DNA of 42,801 nt from an uncultured Clostridia bacterium. GTDB taxonomy: Bacteria; Bacillota; Clostridia; Oscillospirales; Ruminococcaceae. The translations under genes and the position numbers were made by a program. This document shows positions 23,897-31,302 of this stretch, in pieces. The stretch is taken from NCBI GenBank assembly GCA_945873955.1, contig CAMCFA010000015.1, positions 1 to 42,801 of the forward strand. The letters are read 5' to 3'. The notes beneath the pieces are model-generated. The model was not told where the DNA came from, ran no database searches, and saw only the letters and a program-made list of their open reading frames with translations. Every line of letters begins with the position of its first letter. Positions within the stretch are counted from its first letter, which is position 1.

Positions 23897-24763
23897 ATGA
23901 AGGAGTTTTTCCACAGCGTCAGATTCAAGATAATTCTATGCATTGCGGCGCTGCTGCTGGGACTTATGACCTACGTTGCGGTGGCTGCCGGCACCCAGAC
24001 GCTTCCCGAACAGGTGATAAACACTGTGACCTATCCCTTTGTGACGGCGGCGAACGCTATCTCAAACGGCGTGAACGGCTTTATCGACAAGCTGGTGAAC
24101 GCTGATACCTACAAGTCGCAGAACGACGAGCTGCGCGAGCTTGTCACCCAGATGTACGAGCGCACCGCCGACTACGAGGAGCTTCAGAAGGAAAACGAGC
24201 AGCTCCGGCAAATGCTTGAACTCAAACAAAAGCACGAGGACTTCAAGTTCTCCGAGCCGTGCAGCATTATCGCGAGAAACGCGAACGACATTTACGGCGG
24301 CTTCACGATAAACCACGGAAGCAGCTCCGGTATCTCCCTAAACGACCCGATAATCACATCTGTGGGGCTTATCGGCAGGGTGACGGAGATCGCGCCGAAC
24401 TACGCCAGAGTTTCCACGATACTTTCGCCGCAGGTGAACGTGGGCGTCTACACCATGCGCACCAAGACCACCGGCGTGCTGGAGAACGACATCTCCGCCG
24501 CCGACCAGAAGCAGTGCTTGATGAGCAACATCTTAAAGGACGCGGACATCACCCCCGGCGACGTAATTGTGACTTCCGGTCAGAGCGGTCTGTTCCCGGA
24601 GGGGCTTATCGTCGGCACAGTCAAGGAGGTCTACGACGACCCGAACGGGCTGTCCAAGCACGCGCTTATCGAGCCGTCTGAGGACTGCTTCAGCATTACC
24701 TCGGTGTATGCGGTGGTGGATTTCGACGGCAAGGGACTTTCTTTCGACGACGAACAAGAGTGA
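23897..24763 (+). CDS. mreC: Rod-shape-determining protein MreC
   Basis: This 288-aa bitopic protein of the elongasome has a single membrane helix at about residues 12-33, then a coiled coil (about 70-115, QNDELRELVTQMYERT and onward). The extracytoplasmic beta domains show the family patterns GGFTINHGSSSGISLNDPII, GLIGRVTEIAPNYARVSTIL and GDVIVTSGQSGLFPEGLIVG. It links MreB to the wall-synthesis enzymes. It starts 23 bases after mreB. Confidence 0.95.
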   Translation: MKEFFHSVRFKIILCIAALLLGLMTYVAVAAGTQTLPEQVINTVTYPFVTAANAISNGVNGFIDKLVNADTYKSQNDELRELVTQMYERTADYEELQKENEQLRQMLELKQKHEDFKFSEPCSIIARNANDIYGGFTINHGSSSGISLNDPIITSVGLIGRVTEIAPNYARVSTILSPQVNVGVYTMRTKTTGVLENDISAADQKQCLMSNILKDADITPGDVIVTSGQSGLFPEGLIVGTVKEVYDDPNGLSKHALIEPSEDCFSITSVYAVVDFDGKGLSFDDEQE

Positions 24764-24768
24764 TTAAC

Positions 24769-24792
24769 GGTGCAGCTTCAACAGGCTGCACC
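24769..24792 (+). terminator. Hairpin between mreC and mreD (possible attenuator)
   Basis: An 8-bp perfect stem GGTGCAGC/GCTGCACC with an 8-base loop sits 6 bases after the mreC stop. Only three T follow directly, with AATTTTAAGG later. It may give partial termination or protect the upstream mRNA rather than end the operon. Confidence 0.55.
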
Positions 24793-24817
24793 TTTGCTGA
24801 AATTTTAAGGTACAACA

Positions 24818-25438
24818 ATGGTAAAACGTATTTCCAGAGGTAAGACCTCCTACCGCGCCAGAACGCGCCGCGCAATGTTCCGCGCGTTTCTGAAATGGTT
24901 CTGCTACGCGGTGGTACTGCTGATATTCTATCTGTGGGAGGTCGCCCCGATGATCCGCGGCTGGTGTCCGCTGCTGATAATCCCGCTGGCGACTGCTGCT
25001 GCCATGCGCGAGGGCGAGCTTGCCGCCGGCGTTTTCGGGGTATTCTGCGGACTTATGCTGGACGTGGCAAGCGGCACGATACCCGGTTTCACCTCTCTGT
25101 GGCTGCTGCTTTGCTGCCCTATGATATCCCTGCTGTCAAGGTTCTGGCTGAAGTCCAACTGGCTTAGCCACCTTGTCATGAACACCGCAACAGTGCTGAT
25201 CATCTGCGGAATGGATTTTCTGTTCCTGCACTGGGTGTGGGAGCGGGAAGCCTCCGGCATTTCATTCATGAGATCTCTGCTACCCGCCTACGCTTGGGCG
25301 ATAGCCTTTTCTGTTCCGGTGTACTTCCTCGTGGTGTTCATCTCCAAGCTGTTCCGTCCGAAGGAGGAGCGCCGGCTTGAAGAAGCTGCCGCAGAAAGCG
25401 CCGCCGAGGAGGAGATCACCAAAGGCATTGAGAAATAG
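24818..25438 (+). CDS. mreD: Rod-shape-determining protein MreD-like
   Basis: This 206-aa polytopic membrane protein has about five hydrophobic helices from residue 25 to 185, for example FCYAVVLLIFYLWEVAPMI and the conserved stretch EGELAAGVFGVFCGLMLDVA, which matches the MreD pattern of a glycine-rich second helix ending in D. A basic N-terminus (KRISRGKTSYRARTRRAM) and an acidic C-terminus frame it. The position between mreC and the PBP gene supports the call strongly; sequence conservation in this family is low. Confidence 0.88.
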   Translation: MVKRISRGKTSYRARTRRAMFRAFLKWFCYAVVLLIFYLWEVAPMIRGWCPLLIIPLATAAAMREGELAAGVFGVFCGLMLDVASGTIPGFTSLWLLLCCPMISLLSRFWLKSNWLSHLVMNTATVLIICGMDFLFLHWVWEREASGISFMRSLLPAYAWAIAFSVPVYFLVVFISKLFRPKEERRLEEAAAESAAEEEITKGIEK

Positions 25439-25468
25439 CAAGCCCGTATCAGTTTTTTCGGAGGAACA

Positions 25469-27565
25469 ATGTCAAAGTTTTCAAATATACTTCGTTCTGC
25501 AATACTTGCGGCGCTGGTTATCGCAGCTTCATTCCTGTGCGGGCTGAGGCTGCTGGAGATACAGATTGCCGACGGCGGGAAGTATCTTGCCATGACCCAG
25601 AGCAGCCATACCTTTACCCAGCCTATCGAAGCGGCGCGGGGAAAGATTGCGGACAGCACCGGAAAGATACTTAACACGAACGAGCTGAATTGCAGTGTGA
25701 ATCTGCAAAAATCCTACCTTGAAGCCGGCACGGAGAACGAGGTCATCTACCGTATCCTCACCGTGCTGATAAAGAACGGCGAGGAATGGAACGAATCCCT
25801 GCCGATAACCCGCACCCAGCCCTACCAGTTTGAAAAAGACCGCGAAAACGCTGTGGATTCCCTCAAAATACGCATGAAGCTAGGCGTTTACGCCACCGTT
25901 GAGAACTGCATGAACGCGCTGTACGAAACCTACGATATCTCCGACAAGTACGAGGAGCCTATGCGCCGCTACATTGCCGGGGTGCGCTATGAGATGTCCC
26001 TGAAGGATTTCAGCACCGAGAACAAGTTCGAGCTTGCCTCCGGGATATCCAGCGACACCGTGCTTGAGCTGAAAGAGCTGTCCTCCCTCATGTCGGGAAT
26101 GGAAATATCCGAGGGCTGGAACAGGCTCTACCTTGACGGAACGACTGCGCCGCATATCCGCGGAACTGTGGGCGCGATATCCGCCGAGAAATACGCAGAG
26201 CTTAAAAGCTCCGGCTATAACATGAACGATATAATCGGCACCTCCGGGATTGAGCTGGCGCTGGAAAGCACCCTCCGGGGCGAACGCGGCGTCCGGGAGA
26301 TCACCCGAAACAGCGACGGCATGAAGGTTTCCGACGAGATAATCCAAGAGCCGCAGTCCGGCAACTCTGTAATGCTGACTATCGACTCAAAATTCCAGAA
26401 CATGGTGGAGCAGATCGTGCAGTACCAAATGGACTTCCTGCACTCCCCCTACTACACCACCGCAATGGACGCTACCCTCCGCGGCAACCAGACCGAGGTA
26501 GGCTCTGCGGTAGTGCTGAACGTTAAGGACGGCTCTGTGCTTGCTATGGTGACGCTCCCCAGCTACGACATCAACGACCTTGTGGAGAACTACGGCGCGG
26601 TGCTGAACGCTAAAAACTCGCCGCTGCTGAACCGCGCTATCAACGGTGAATACCGCCCCGGTTCGACCTTCAAGACGATAACCGCAACCGCAGGTCTTGC
26701 GGAGGGAGTTATTACCCCTTCGACTACGATCACCTGCAATCAAGTGTACACTTATTACGCCCCCAGTTTCACCCCGAAATGCACCGGATATCATGGCGCT
26801 ATAACTGTTCAGTATGGTCTAAAGCACTCTTGCAACATCTTCTTCTATGAAACAGCCAGAAGAATGGGTATCGACCGGCTTGCGTACTGGGCTTCGCGCT
26901 TCGGCGTTGGGCAGGATCTAGGCTTTGAAATACCGATGTCCACCGGGCGCATGACTTCCCCGGAGATATTCGACAAGCTGGGTCTTGAATGGAACGCCAG
27001 CGATACTATCCAAGCCGGCATAGGGCAGTCGGAAACACTGCTCACGCCGCTTCACCTTGCTACGCAGGCTATGACTATCGCTAACAACGGCGTTCGCTAC
27101 CGCCCGCATGTCGTCAAGGCGATATACAACTACGACTTCACCGAGCTTATCGAGGAGATCCAGCCGGAGATATTGGACGAAATGACCGGAATGGACGATA
27201 TCTTCGCCGAGGTAAAGGCGGGCATGAAAAGGGTAAGCGAAAACGCGAACTTCCTGCTGGACGGTGGCTGGTACAACATCTACGACTACAAGGGTATCGG
27301 CAAGGAAAACGTCTGCACCAAAACCGGTACGCCGGAGGTCATTGCAATGACCCGGTTCAACTCCACGATAGTGGGCTTCTACCCCGCTGACGACCCAGAG
27401 ATTGCGTTCGGCGTCTGCATGGAGAACAGCGAATACAGCCGACATATCGCCTGCAACATCATTTCCGCTTATGTCACCGGTGAATTCAACCCGGTTTACG
27501 ACGAGGACGGCAACGCTATGTACCCGCTGGGCGAATCCAACAAGGCCAAGGGAAACGCTGATTAA
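25469..27565 (+). CDS. mrdA: Class B penicillin-binding protein (PBP2/SpoVD type transpeptidase)
   Basis: This 698-aa bitopic peptidoglycan transpeptidase has a membrane helix at about residues 9-27 and a dimerisation domain at about 50-300, with NDIIGTSGIELALESTLRGE. The transpeptidase domain has all three motifs: S399-TF-K402 (YRPGSTFKTI), S454-C-N456 (KHSCNIFFYE) and KTG at 618-620 (CTKTGTPE). Its place after mreBCD marks it as the elongasome enzyme; rodA is not in the window. GGAGGAACA precedes the ATG. The last five codons and the TAA (27551-27565) lie within a palindromic repeat element, so the native C-terminus has probably been altered. Confidence 0.95.
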   Translation: MSKFSNILRSAILAALVIAASFLCGLRLLEIQIADGGKYLAMTQSSHTFTQPIEAARGKIADSTGKILNTNELNCSVNLQKSYLEAGTENEVIYRILTVLIKNGEEWNESLPITRTQPYQFEKDRENAVDSLKIRMKLGVYATVENCMNALYETYDISDKYEEPMRRYIAGVRYEMSLKDFSTENKFELASGISSDTVLELKELSSLMSGMEISEGWNRLYLDGTTAPHIRGTVGAISAEKYAELKSSGYNMNDIIGTSGIELALESTLRGERGVREITRNSDGMKVSDEIIQEPQSGNSVMLTIDSKFQNMVEQIVQYQMDFLHSPYYTTAMDATLRGNQTEVGSAVVLNVKDGSVLAMVTLPSYDINDLVENYGAVLNAKNSPLLNRAINGEYRPGSTFKTITATAGLAEGVITPSTTITCNQVYTYYAPSFTPKCTGYHGAITVQYGLKHSCNIFFYETARRMGIDRLAYWASRFGVGQDLGFEIPMSTGRMTSPEIFDKLGLEWNASDTIQAGIGQSETLLTPLHLATQAMTIANNGVRYRPHVVKAIYNYDFTELIEEIQPEILDEMTGMDDIFAEVKAGMKRVSENANFLLDGGWYNIYDYKGIGKENVCTKTGTPEVIAMTRFNSTIVGFYPADDPEIAFGVCMENSEYSRHIACNIISAYVTGEFNPVYDEDGNAMYPLGESNKAKGNAD

Positions 27566-27640
27566 ATCAAATTCGCCCCGTTCAAACGAGCGTACTCACG
27601 CGGCTGAATTTGATACGCTGCGCTTTAATCAGCGTGTCCC
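27550..27640. repeat. Palindromic repeat family A, copy 3, covering the PBP2 stop codon
   Basis: This 91-bp unit matches copy 1 in orientation and length. Its ends are GGGAAACGCTGATTAAA and the complement of GGGACACGCTGATTAAA. The first 16 bases encode the final PBP2 residues GNAD and the TAA. Interior differences from copy 1 include TTCAAACGAGCGTACTCAC where copy 1 has CTCAAACCCGCATACTCGC. Confidence 0.87.
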
Positions 27641-27681
27641 TAAGGCGCAAAACGAAGCAAACACTGCTTCTTGAGAAAACA

Positions 27682-27711
27682 AATGCCGCATTTAAACAAT
27701 GCGGCATTTTT
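27682..27711 (+). terminator. Intrinsic terminator of the mre-PBP2 operon
   Basis: AATGCCGCAT (27682-27691) pairs with ATGCGGCATT (27699-27708) around a 7-base loop and is followed by a T-run. It lies about 40 bases after repeat copy 3. Confidence 0.88.
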
Positions 27712-27784
27712 ATGCGGAATTCAGCGCCCGATCGCTTTATCCCGATATCCCGTCATTGGCTTTGCCTTTCGGCAGACGGTTTTT

Positions 27785-27955
27785 CTATCTCATTACTCCG
27801 TTAACGCGGCTTATAATTGAAGCTATTGCAAGACCTTGTTCTGCTTTTCGCTGATACTCTGCCGCTTGTCCGGAGCGCTCAGGACGTTCCTCAATTGATT
27901 CTTCGTCCTTGAAAATTCGTTCCCCCGACAGATTCCGGAGGATATCGCCGCTCAT
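27785..27955 (-). CDS. Small ORF coupled to the DUF1540 gene (56 aa)
   Basis: The predicted product begins MSGDILRNLSGERIFKDEES and ends ASIISRVNGVMR. It is hydrophilic with a helical look, and no family is recognised. The ATG at 27955 lies 2 bases after the DUF1540 stop codon, and the last codons of that gene contain AAGAAGG at 7 bases, a good ribosome binding site. That coupling is the main support. It could instead be a chance frame or a relic. Confidence 0.5.
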   Translation of the reverse strand: MSGDILRNLSGERIFKDEESIEERPERSGQAAEYQRKAEQGLAIASIISRVNGVMR

Positions 27956-27957
27956 TC

Positions 27958-28131
27958 TCAGCCCTTCTTCAGCTTGAAGGAAAGACAGTCAGTGCACTGG
28001 CACTTTGTGGGGTCAGCCTCATGTGTGCCTACCTCGATCTTGTCGAGGGAGCAGTATTCCTCGCCGCAGCAGTGGTGCTCGCAGTTGTGAACAGTACAGC
28101 CGATGTGCTTGTTTGCAAATTCAGTTCCCAT
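27958..28131 (-). CDS. DUF1540 cysteine-rich small protein
   Basis: This 57-aa protein has eight cysteines and two histidine pairs in a metal-site-like order: HIGCTVHNCEHHCCGEEYCS, then KCQCTDCLSFKLK. This is the DUF1540 pattern (CxVxNCxxxxxxxxC with a later CxTxC-type motif), found in Clostridia and Bacillus, sometimes linked with spores; metal binding is inferred. AAAGGAATGTTATC precedes the ATG. It is below the size usually picked up by gene callers but is well supported. Confidence 0.85.
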   Translation of the reverse strand: MGTEFANKHIGCTVHNCEHHCCGEEYCSLDKIEVGTHEADPTKCQCTDCLSFKLKKG

Positions 28132-28158
28132 GATAACATTCCTTTCTTAAAAGAAATT

Positions 28159-28192
28159 ACTGCGGCTTTCGGACTTCTCCGTCAGCCGCAGT
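28159..28192 (-). terminator. Terminator after the HAD phosphatase gene
   Basis: On the minus strand ACTGCGGCT (28192-28184) pairs with AGCCGCAGT (28167-28159), followed by AATTTCTTTT. It separates the phosphatase (stop at 28244) from DUF1540 (ATG at 28131). Confidence 0.75.
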
Positions 28193-28243
28193 TATAGTAT
28201 CTGCGATTATGTTTTTGTTATTCAATCGGCAGAATTTGGATTT

Positions 28244-28879
28244 TTAAACGTATTTCAGCACATCAGCAAGCGTTTCCGCAACGTAGTCCGCCTTGTACTC
28301 CGCGAATTCCTCCCGGCTGCCGAAGCCCACCAGAACCGCGGCGCATTTCATTCCCGCGTCGTGAGCGCCGATGATGTCGTGCATTCTGTCGCCCACCATA
28401 AGGCACTCCTGCGGCGACGCTCCCGTGGAACCCAGCACATACTGTATCACCGCCAGCTTGCTGTCGCGGCTGCCGTCCATTGCCGCCGCGCCGATAAAGT
28501 CAAAGTACTGCGCAATGCCGAACCGCTCCAGTATCCGCACGCTGAACTGCTCCGGCTTTGAGGTGGCAAGGAACACCCGCTTTCCGCGCTGTTTCAGCTC
28601 CCGCAGGAACTCCACCGTGCCGGGGATAAGCTCGTTCTCAAACAGCCCGGTTTCGCCGTAGTACTCCCGGTACAGCCGCACCGCCTCCCGCGCCTGCTCC
28701 TCCGGTAGCCCGCGCCGGGTGAATTCCACGATAAGCGGCGGACCTATAAAGCTGCGCAGACTCTCCCGCTCCGGGACTTCAAGTCCGAGGTGCTTGTATG
28801 CGTACATCACGCCGTTTGTTATGCCGATATAAGGGTTTGTTATCGTCCCGTCAAGGTCTAATAGGATAGTTGAGAACAT
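28244..28879 (-). CDS. HAD-family hydrolase, phosphoglycolate phosphatase-like (Gph/PpaX group)
   Basis: This 211-aa protein has motif I LLDLDGTITNP (nucleophile D8, acid D10), a helical cap, motif II FLATSKPEQF and motif IV MVGDRMHDIIGAHDAGM. This is the Gph/PpaX subgroup layout. CAAGGAGCAGCAG precedes the ATG. It lies 32 bases after the uridine phosphorylase gene and probably shares its transcript, so a nucleotide or sugar-phosphate substrate is possible but unproven. Confidence 0.85.
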   Translation of the reverse strand: MFSTILLDLDGTITNPYIGITNGVMYAYKHLGLEVPERESLRSFIGPPLIVEFTRRGLPEEQAREAVRLYREYYGETGLFENELIPGTVEFLRELKQRGKRVFLATSKPEQFSVRILERFGIAQYFDFIGAAAMDGSRDSKLAVIQYVLGSTGASPQECLMVGDRMHDIIGAHDAGMKCAAVLVGFGSREEFAEYKADYVAETLADVLKYV

Positions 28880-28911
28880 CTGCTGCTCCTTGTGTTTAAT
28901 TTGCCGCTTTT

Positions 28912-29700
28912 TCAGCCGCGGTCAGACTTTATCAGCCGCCGGATAGCTCCCACCGCGCACTGGATAGCCCGCTCGCTGCTCTCGCAGCGCTTGTCGGGAA
29001 GCCCCGCGTTGGTGCGCTCGACATTCCACAGGGCGGTGAGGACTGCCCCCGCTCTAACGCCCCGCAGCAGAGCCACGGAGAATATCGCCGCCGCCTCCAT
29101 TTCAGAGGTAAGGCAGCCGCATTTCAGATAGCCCTCCCACGCGCTGCACAGCTTCGCCGCGACTGCGGTATCCTTTGGGTCTATCTCGCCGTAGAAGTTG
29201 TCTTTGGAGTGAACTACCCCGACATGGCAGCGATTTCCGTCCTCGTCGGTGGAAAGCTCGTCCGCAGCGGCTTTCAGAGCGCTCACTACCTCGAAATCCG
29301 CCACCGCCGGGTAGTCGTCCGGGATATACTCGTGGCTGGTACCCTCGCTGCGCACCGCCGCGCTCGCGATAAGCAGGTCGCCGCCGACTACCTTGAGGTT
29401 AATGCCGCCGCTTGTACCTACGCGGATAAAGGTGTCCGCGCCGCACTGAATAAGCTCCTCCACCGCGATAGCCGCCGACGGACCTCCTATGCCGGTGGAG
29501 CAGACGCTCACCATTTCGCCGTCAAGATAACCGGTGTAGGTGGTGTATTCGCGGTTGCTGGCTATCAGCTTCGCGTCGTCCAGCTTCGCCGCTATCTTCG
29601 GCACTCTGCCGGGGTCTCCGGGCAGGATAACATATCTGCCGATGTCGCCCTTCTTCGTCCTGAGATGAAACCTGATGTCCTCGGAAATAATGCTCTCCAT
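28912..29700 (-). CDS. udp: Uridine phosphorylase-like nucleoside phosphorylase
   Basis: This 262-aa PNP/UDP-family enzyme cleaves uridine with phosphate to uracil and ribose 1-phosphate (pyrimidine salvage). It has the phosphate site GDPGRVPKIA near residue 29, the sugar site CSTGIGGPSAAIAVEELI, GTSGGI near 95 and the ribose-binding CLTSEMEAAAIF near 200. The short length and FIRVGTSGGI point to uridine rather than purine specificity, though this is not certain. AAAGGAGGAGC precedes the ATG. It follows a membrane-protein gene by 18 bases. Confidence 0.88.
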   Translation of the reverse strand: MESIISEDIRFHLRTKKGDIGRYVILPGDPGRVPKIAAKLDDAKLIASNREYTTYTGYLDGEMVSVCSTGIGGPSAAIAVEELIQCGADTFIRVGTSGGINLKVVGGDLLIASAAVRSEGTSHEYIPDDYPAVADFEVVSALKAAADELSTDEDGNRCHVGVVHSKDNFYGEIDPKDTAVAAKLCSAWEGYLKCGCLTSEMEAAAIFSVALLRGVRAGAVLTALWNVERTNAGLPDKRCESSERAIQCAVGAIRRLIKSDRG

Positions 29701-29718
29701 AAAGCTCCTCCTTTACAT

Positions 29719-30264
29719 TCAGTCCTCGTCGTCCTCCTTGATAATGGACGGCGCTTTTGCGTTAGCTTTCTGAGCCTGCTTTTCCAGCCACTTGGGGATA
29801 TTGATAAGCATTGCGATTATGAACGCCAGAACCGTCAGCGCTATGCAGGGCATGTACAGCATTGTAGGTCCAACGCTGATGTCCGGGTCAGCGGCAAGCG
29901 ACACGAACAGATAGTAGGTCACAAGCGACCCCACCGCCGCCACGCAGTCTATCACCGCCGCGATACGGGAATGACCCAGCATTATCACAAACGTTCCCAC
30001 GATATACACGCAGGAGGTTATGAACCATGTAAGCACCGCCGGATTATCCGCGACCTCCGACTGCATATCCGGGTTCCAGATTATCAGCGGTCCGAAAATG
30101 CCGAAGCACAGCGCGCATATCGACGTGATTATCAGCATGATCACTTTCAGTATGATAACAATGACCTTCGCCGCGCCCTCGCCCTGATCCGGGACAAAGA
30201 ACATGAACCCCTCGTCCTTTTTCTGCTTCTTAACTTTTCCGGTACTTTTGCTCTTTTTGCTCAT
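29719..30264 (-). CDS. Four-helix membrane protein of unknown function
   Basis: This 181-aa protein is not recognised. It has a basic N-terminus (KKSKSTGKVKKQKKDEG), hydrophobic segments at about residues 31-58, 75-98, 103-122 and 132-155, and an acidic end (IIKEDDED). It is translationally coupled to YesL, whose TAA shares one base with this ATG (TAATG). Conserved pairing with a DUF624 protein would suggest a shared membrane role. Confidence 0.75.
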   Translation of the reverse strand: MSKKSKSTGKVKKQKKDEGFMFFVPDQGEGAAKVIVIILKVIMLIITSICALCFGIFGPLIIWNPDMQSEVADNPAVLTWFITSCVYIVGTFVIMLGHSRIAAVIDCVAAVGSLVTYYLFVSLAADPDISVGPTMLYMPCIALTVLAFIIAMLINIPKWLEKQAQKANAKAPSIIKEDDED

Positions 30265-31082
30265 TACTTGATCACCTTTCCGCCCTTGTCCTGCTTTTTG
30301 AGCTTCAGAGGAGCTTCCTCGCCGCCTCTGTCCTCAAAGATAACTTCCTCGTCATCATTGTCATAATCCGGTATCTCCGGGTTTTTAAGTCCCTGCGACT
30401 CGTAAAACGGGTTGATTATGAACTTCTGTATCGCCGGGTAGCTTGTGAACATAGAGGTGAACGACAGCCACGCCAGCGGAACCAGCGGAAGCAGAAGCAG
30501 TACCGGCAGGCAGAACATCACCAGCGCGATATACGCAAGGTACACTGCCAGAGAGATAAGATTGCCCTTGAGGTTCAGAAACGCCAGAATAAAGGAGTTC
30601 TTAAGTATCTGCGGCAGCTTGAGATTCAGCGCCACTATCTGCGGGAAGATGTAGAAATTCATCAGCAGAATGATTATCTCCACCGCCATTACCATTGCAT
30701 AATACAGCCAGTAGGGGTCCTCGTTGTTATCCATATTTGCGGAGAAAAAGAAGAAGCTGAACACCGCCATAACGATGAACCACACGTCCAGCAGACCTAC
30801 CACAAAGGACTGCTTGAAGTTCTTCTTGAACGCCTGCCAGAAATCGTGAAAAACGAACTGCGGTCTTTCAAGGTAGATGTTCCGCATGAGCGCCGTCATT
30901 GCCGCCGTAGCCGGTCCGAAGGTCACTATCGGGATACAGAACACGAAATAGATAAGGTTTATCTTGAAGAACGTCCAGAACTTGTTGCCGAATATCTCCC
31001 AGTATCTGAAAAACGGCTTCTTCTGTTTCCCGTGCTTTGCTACACCGGGGCCTGCTACATTGTTGTTATAAAATAATCCCAT
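30264..31082 (-). CDS. YesL-family (DUF624) membrane protein
   Basis: This 272-aa multi-helix protein begins MGLFYNNNVAGPGVAKHGKQ and then FFRYWEIFGNKFWTFFKINL, the YesL opening. The family hallmark IPIVTFGPATAAMTALMRNI follows near residue 50 and about four further hydrophobic helices to residue 225. The end is charged and contains DYDNDDEEVIFED. YesL proteins often accompany sugar ABC transporters and polysaccharide use, but their role is unknown. AAAGGAACAAT precedes the ATG. It follows a 34-residue membrane peptide gene by 21 bases. Confidence 0.85.
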   Translation of the reverse strand: MGLFYNNNVAGPGVAKHGKQKKPFFRYWEIFGNKFWTFFKINLIYFVFCIPIVTFGPATAAMTALMRNIYLERPQFVFHDFWQAFKKNFKQSFVVGLLDVWFIVMAVFSFFFFSANMDNNEDPYWLYYAMVMAVEIIILLMNFYIFPQIVALNLKLPQILKNSFILAFLNLKGNLISLAVYLAYIALVMFCLPVLLLLPLVPLAWLSFTSMFTSYPAIQKFIINPFYESQGLKNPEIPDYDNDDEEVIFEDRGGEEAPLKLKKQDKGGKVIK

Positions 31083-31103
31083 ATTGTTCCTTTCCTGCCG
31101 AAA

Positions 31104-31208
31104 TCAAAGAAATGCGTCCAGAATTATCCCCAGTATCATCGCAGCTGCGATTATCAGCGCGACCACCCGGAATATCTTTATCAAGCGTGCTCTTTTCTTT
31201 TCGTCCAT
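31104..31208 (-). CDS. Single-helix membrane peptide (34 aa)
   Basis: The sequence starts MDEKKRARLIKIFRVVALII and continues with AAAMILGIILDAFL. It has a charged head and one hydrophobic helix that would cross the membrane once. AAAGGACATAAC stands just before the ATG, and the peptide lies 21 bases before yesL on the same strand. No family is recognised. The good ribosome site and location make it credible despite its size. Confidence 0.68.
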   Translation of the reverse strand: MDEKKRARLIKIFRVVALIIAAAMILGIILDAFL

Positions 31209-31302
31209 GTTATGTCCTTTCTTAAGGCAACACCGCACAATTAACGGCTAACGCCTTTTCCGTCCGCTTGCTTGCATATTGTCCAAATTTTCCTTGACGG
31301 AC
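31209..31302. other. Spacer between the CotH gene and the 34-residue peptide gene
   Basis: It is 94 bases long. It contains GGCAACACCGCACAATTAAC, the edge of a sequence I associate with dispersed repeats in related Clostridia, but no second copy occurs in this window. No clear terminator or consensus promoter is seen. Confidence 0.35.

Noticed and set aside
31209-31302. Family-wide repeat with GGCAACACCGCAC edge
   Set aside because: I associate it with repeats in related genomes, but no second copy is present in this window, so it cannot be supported here.
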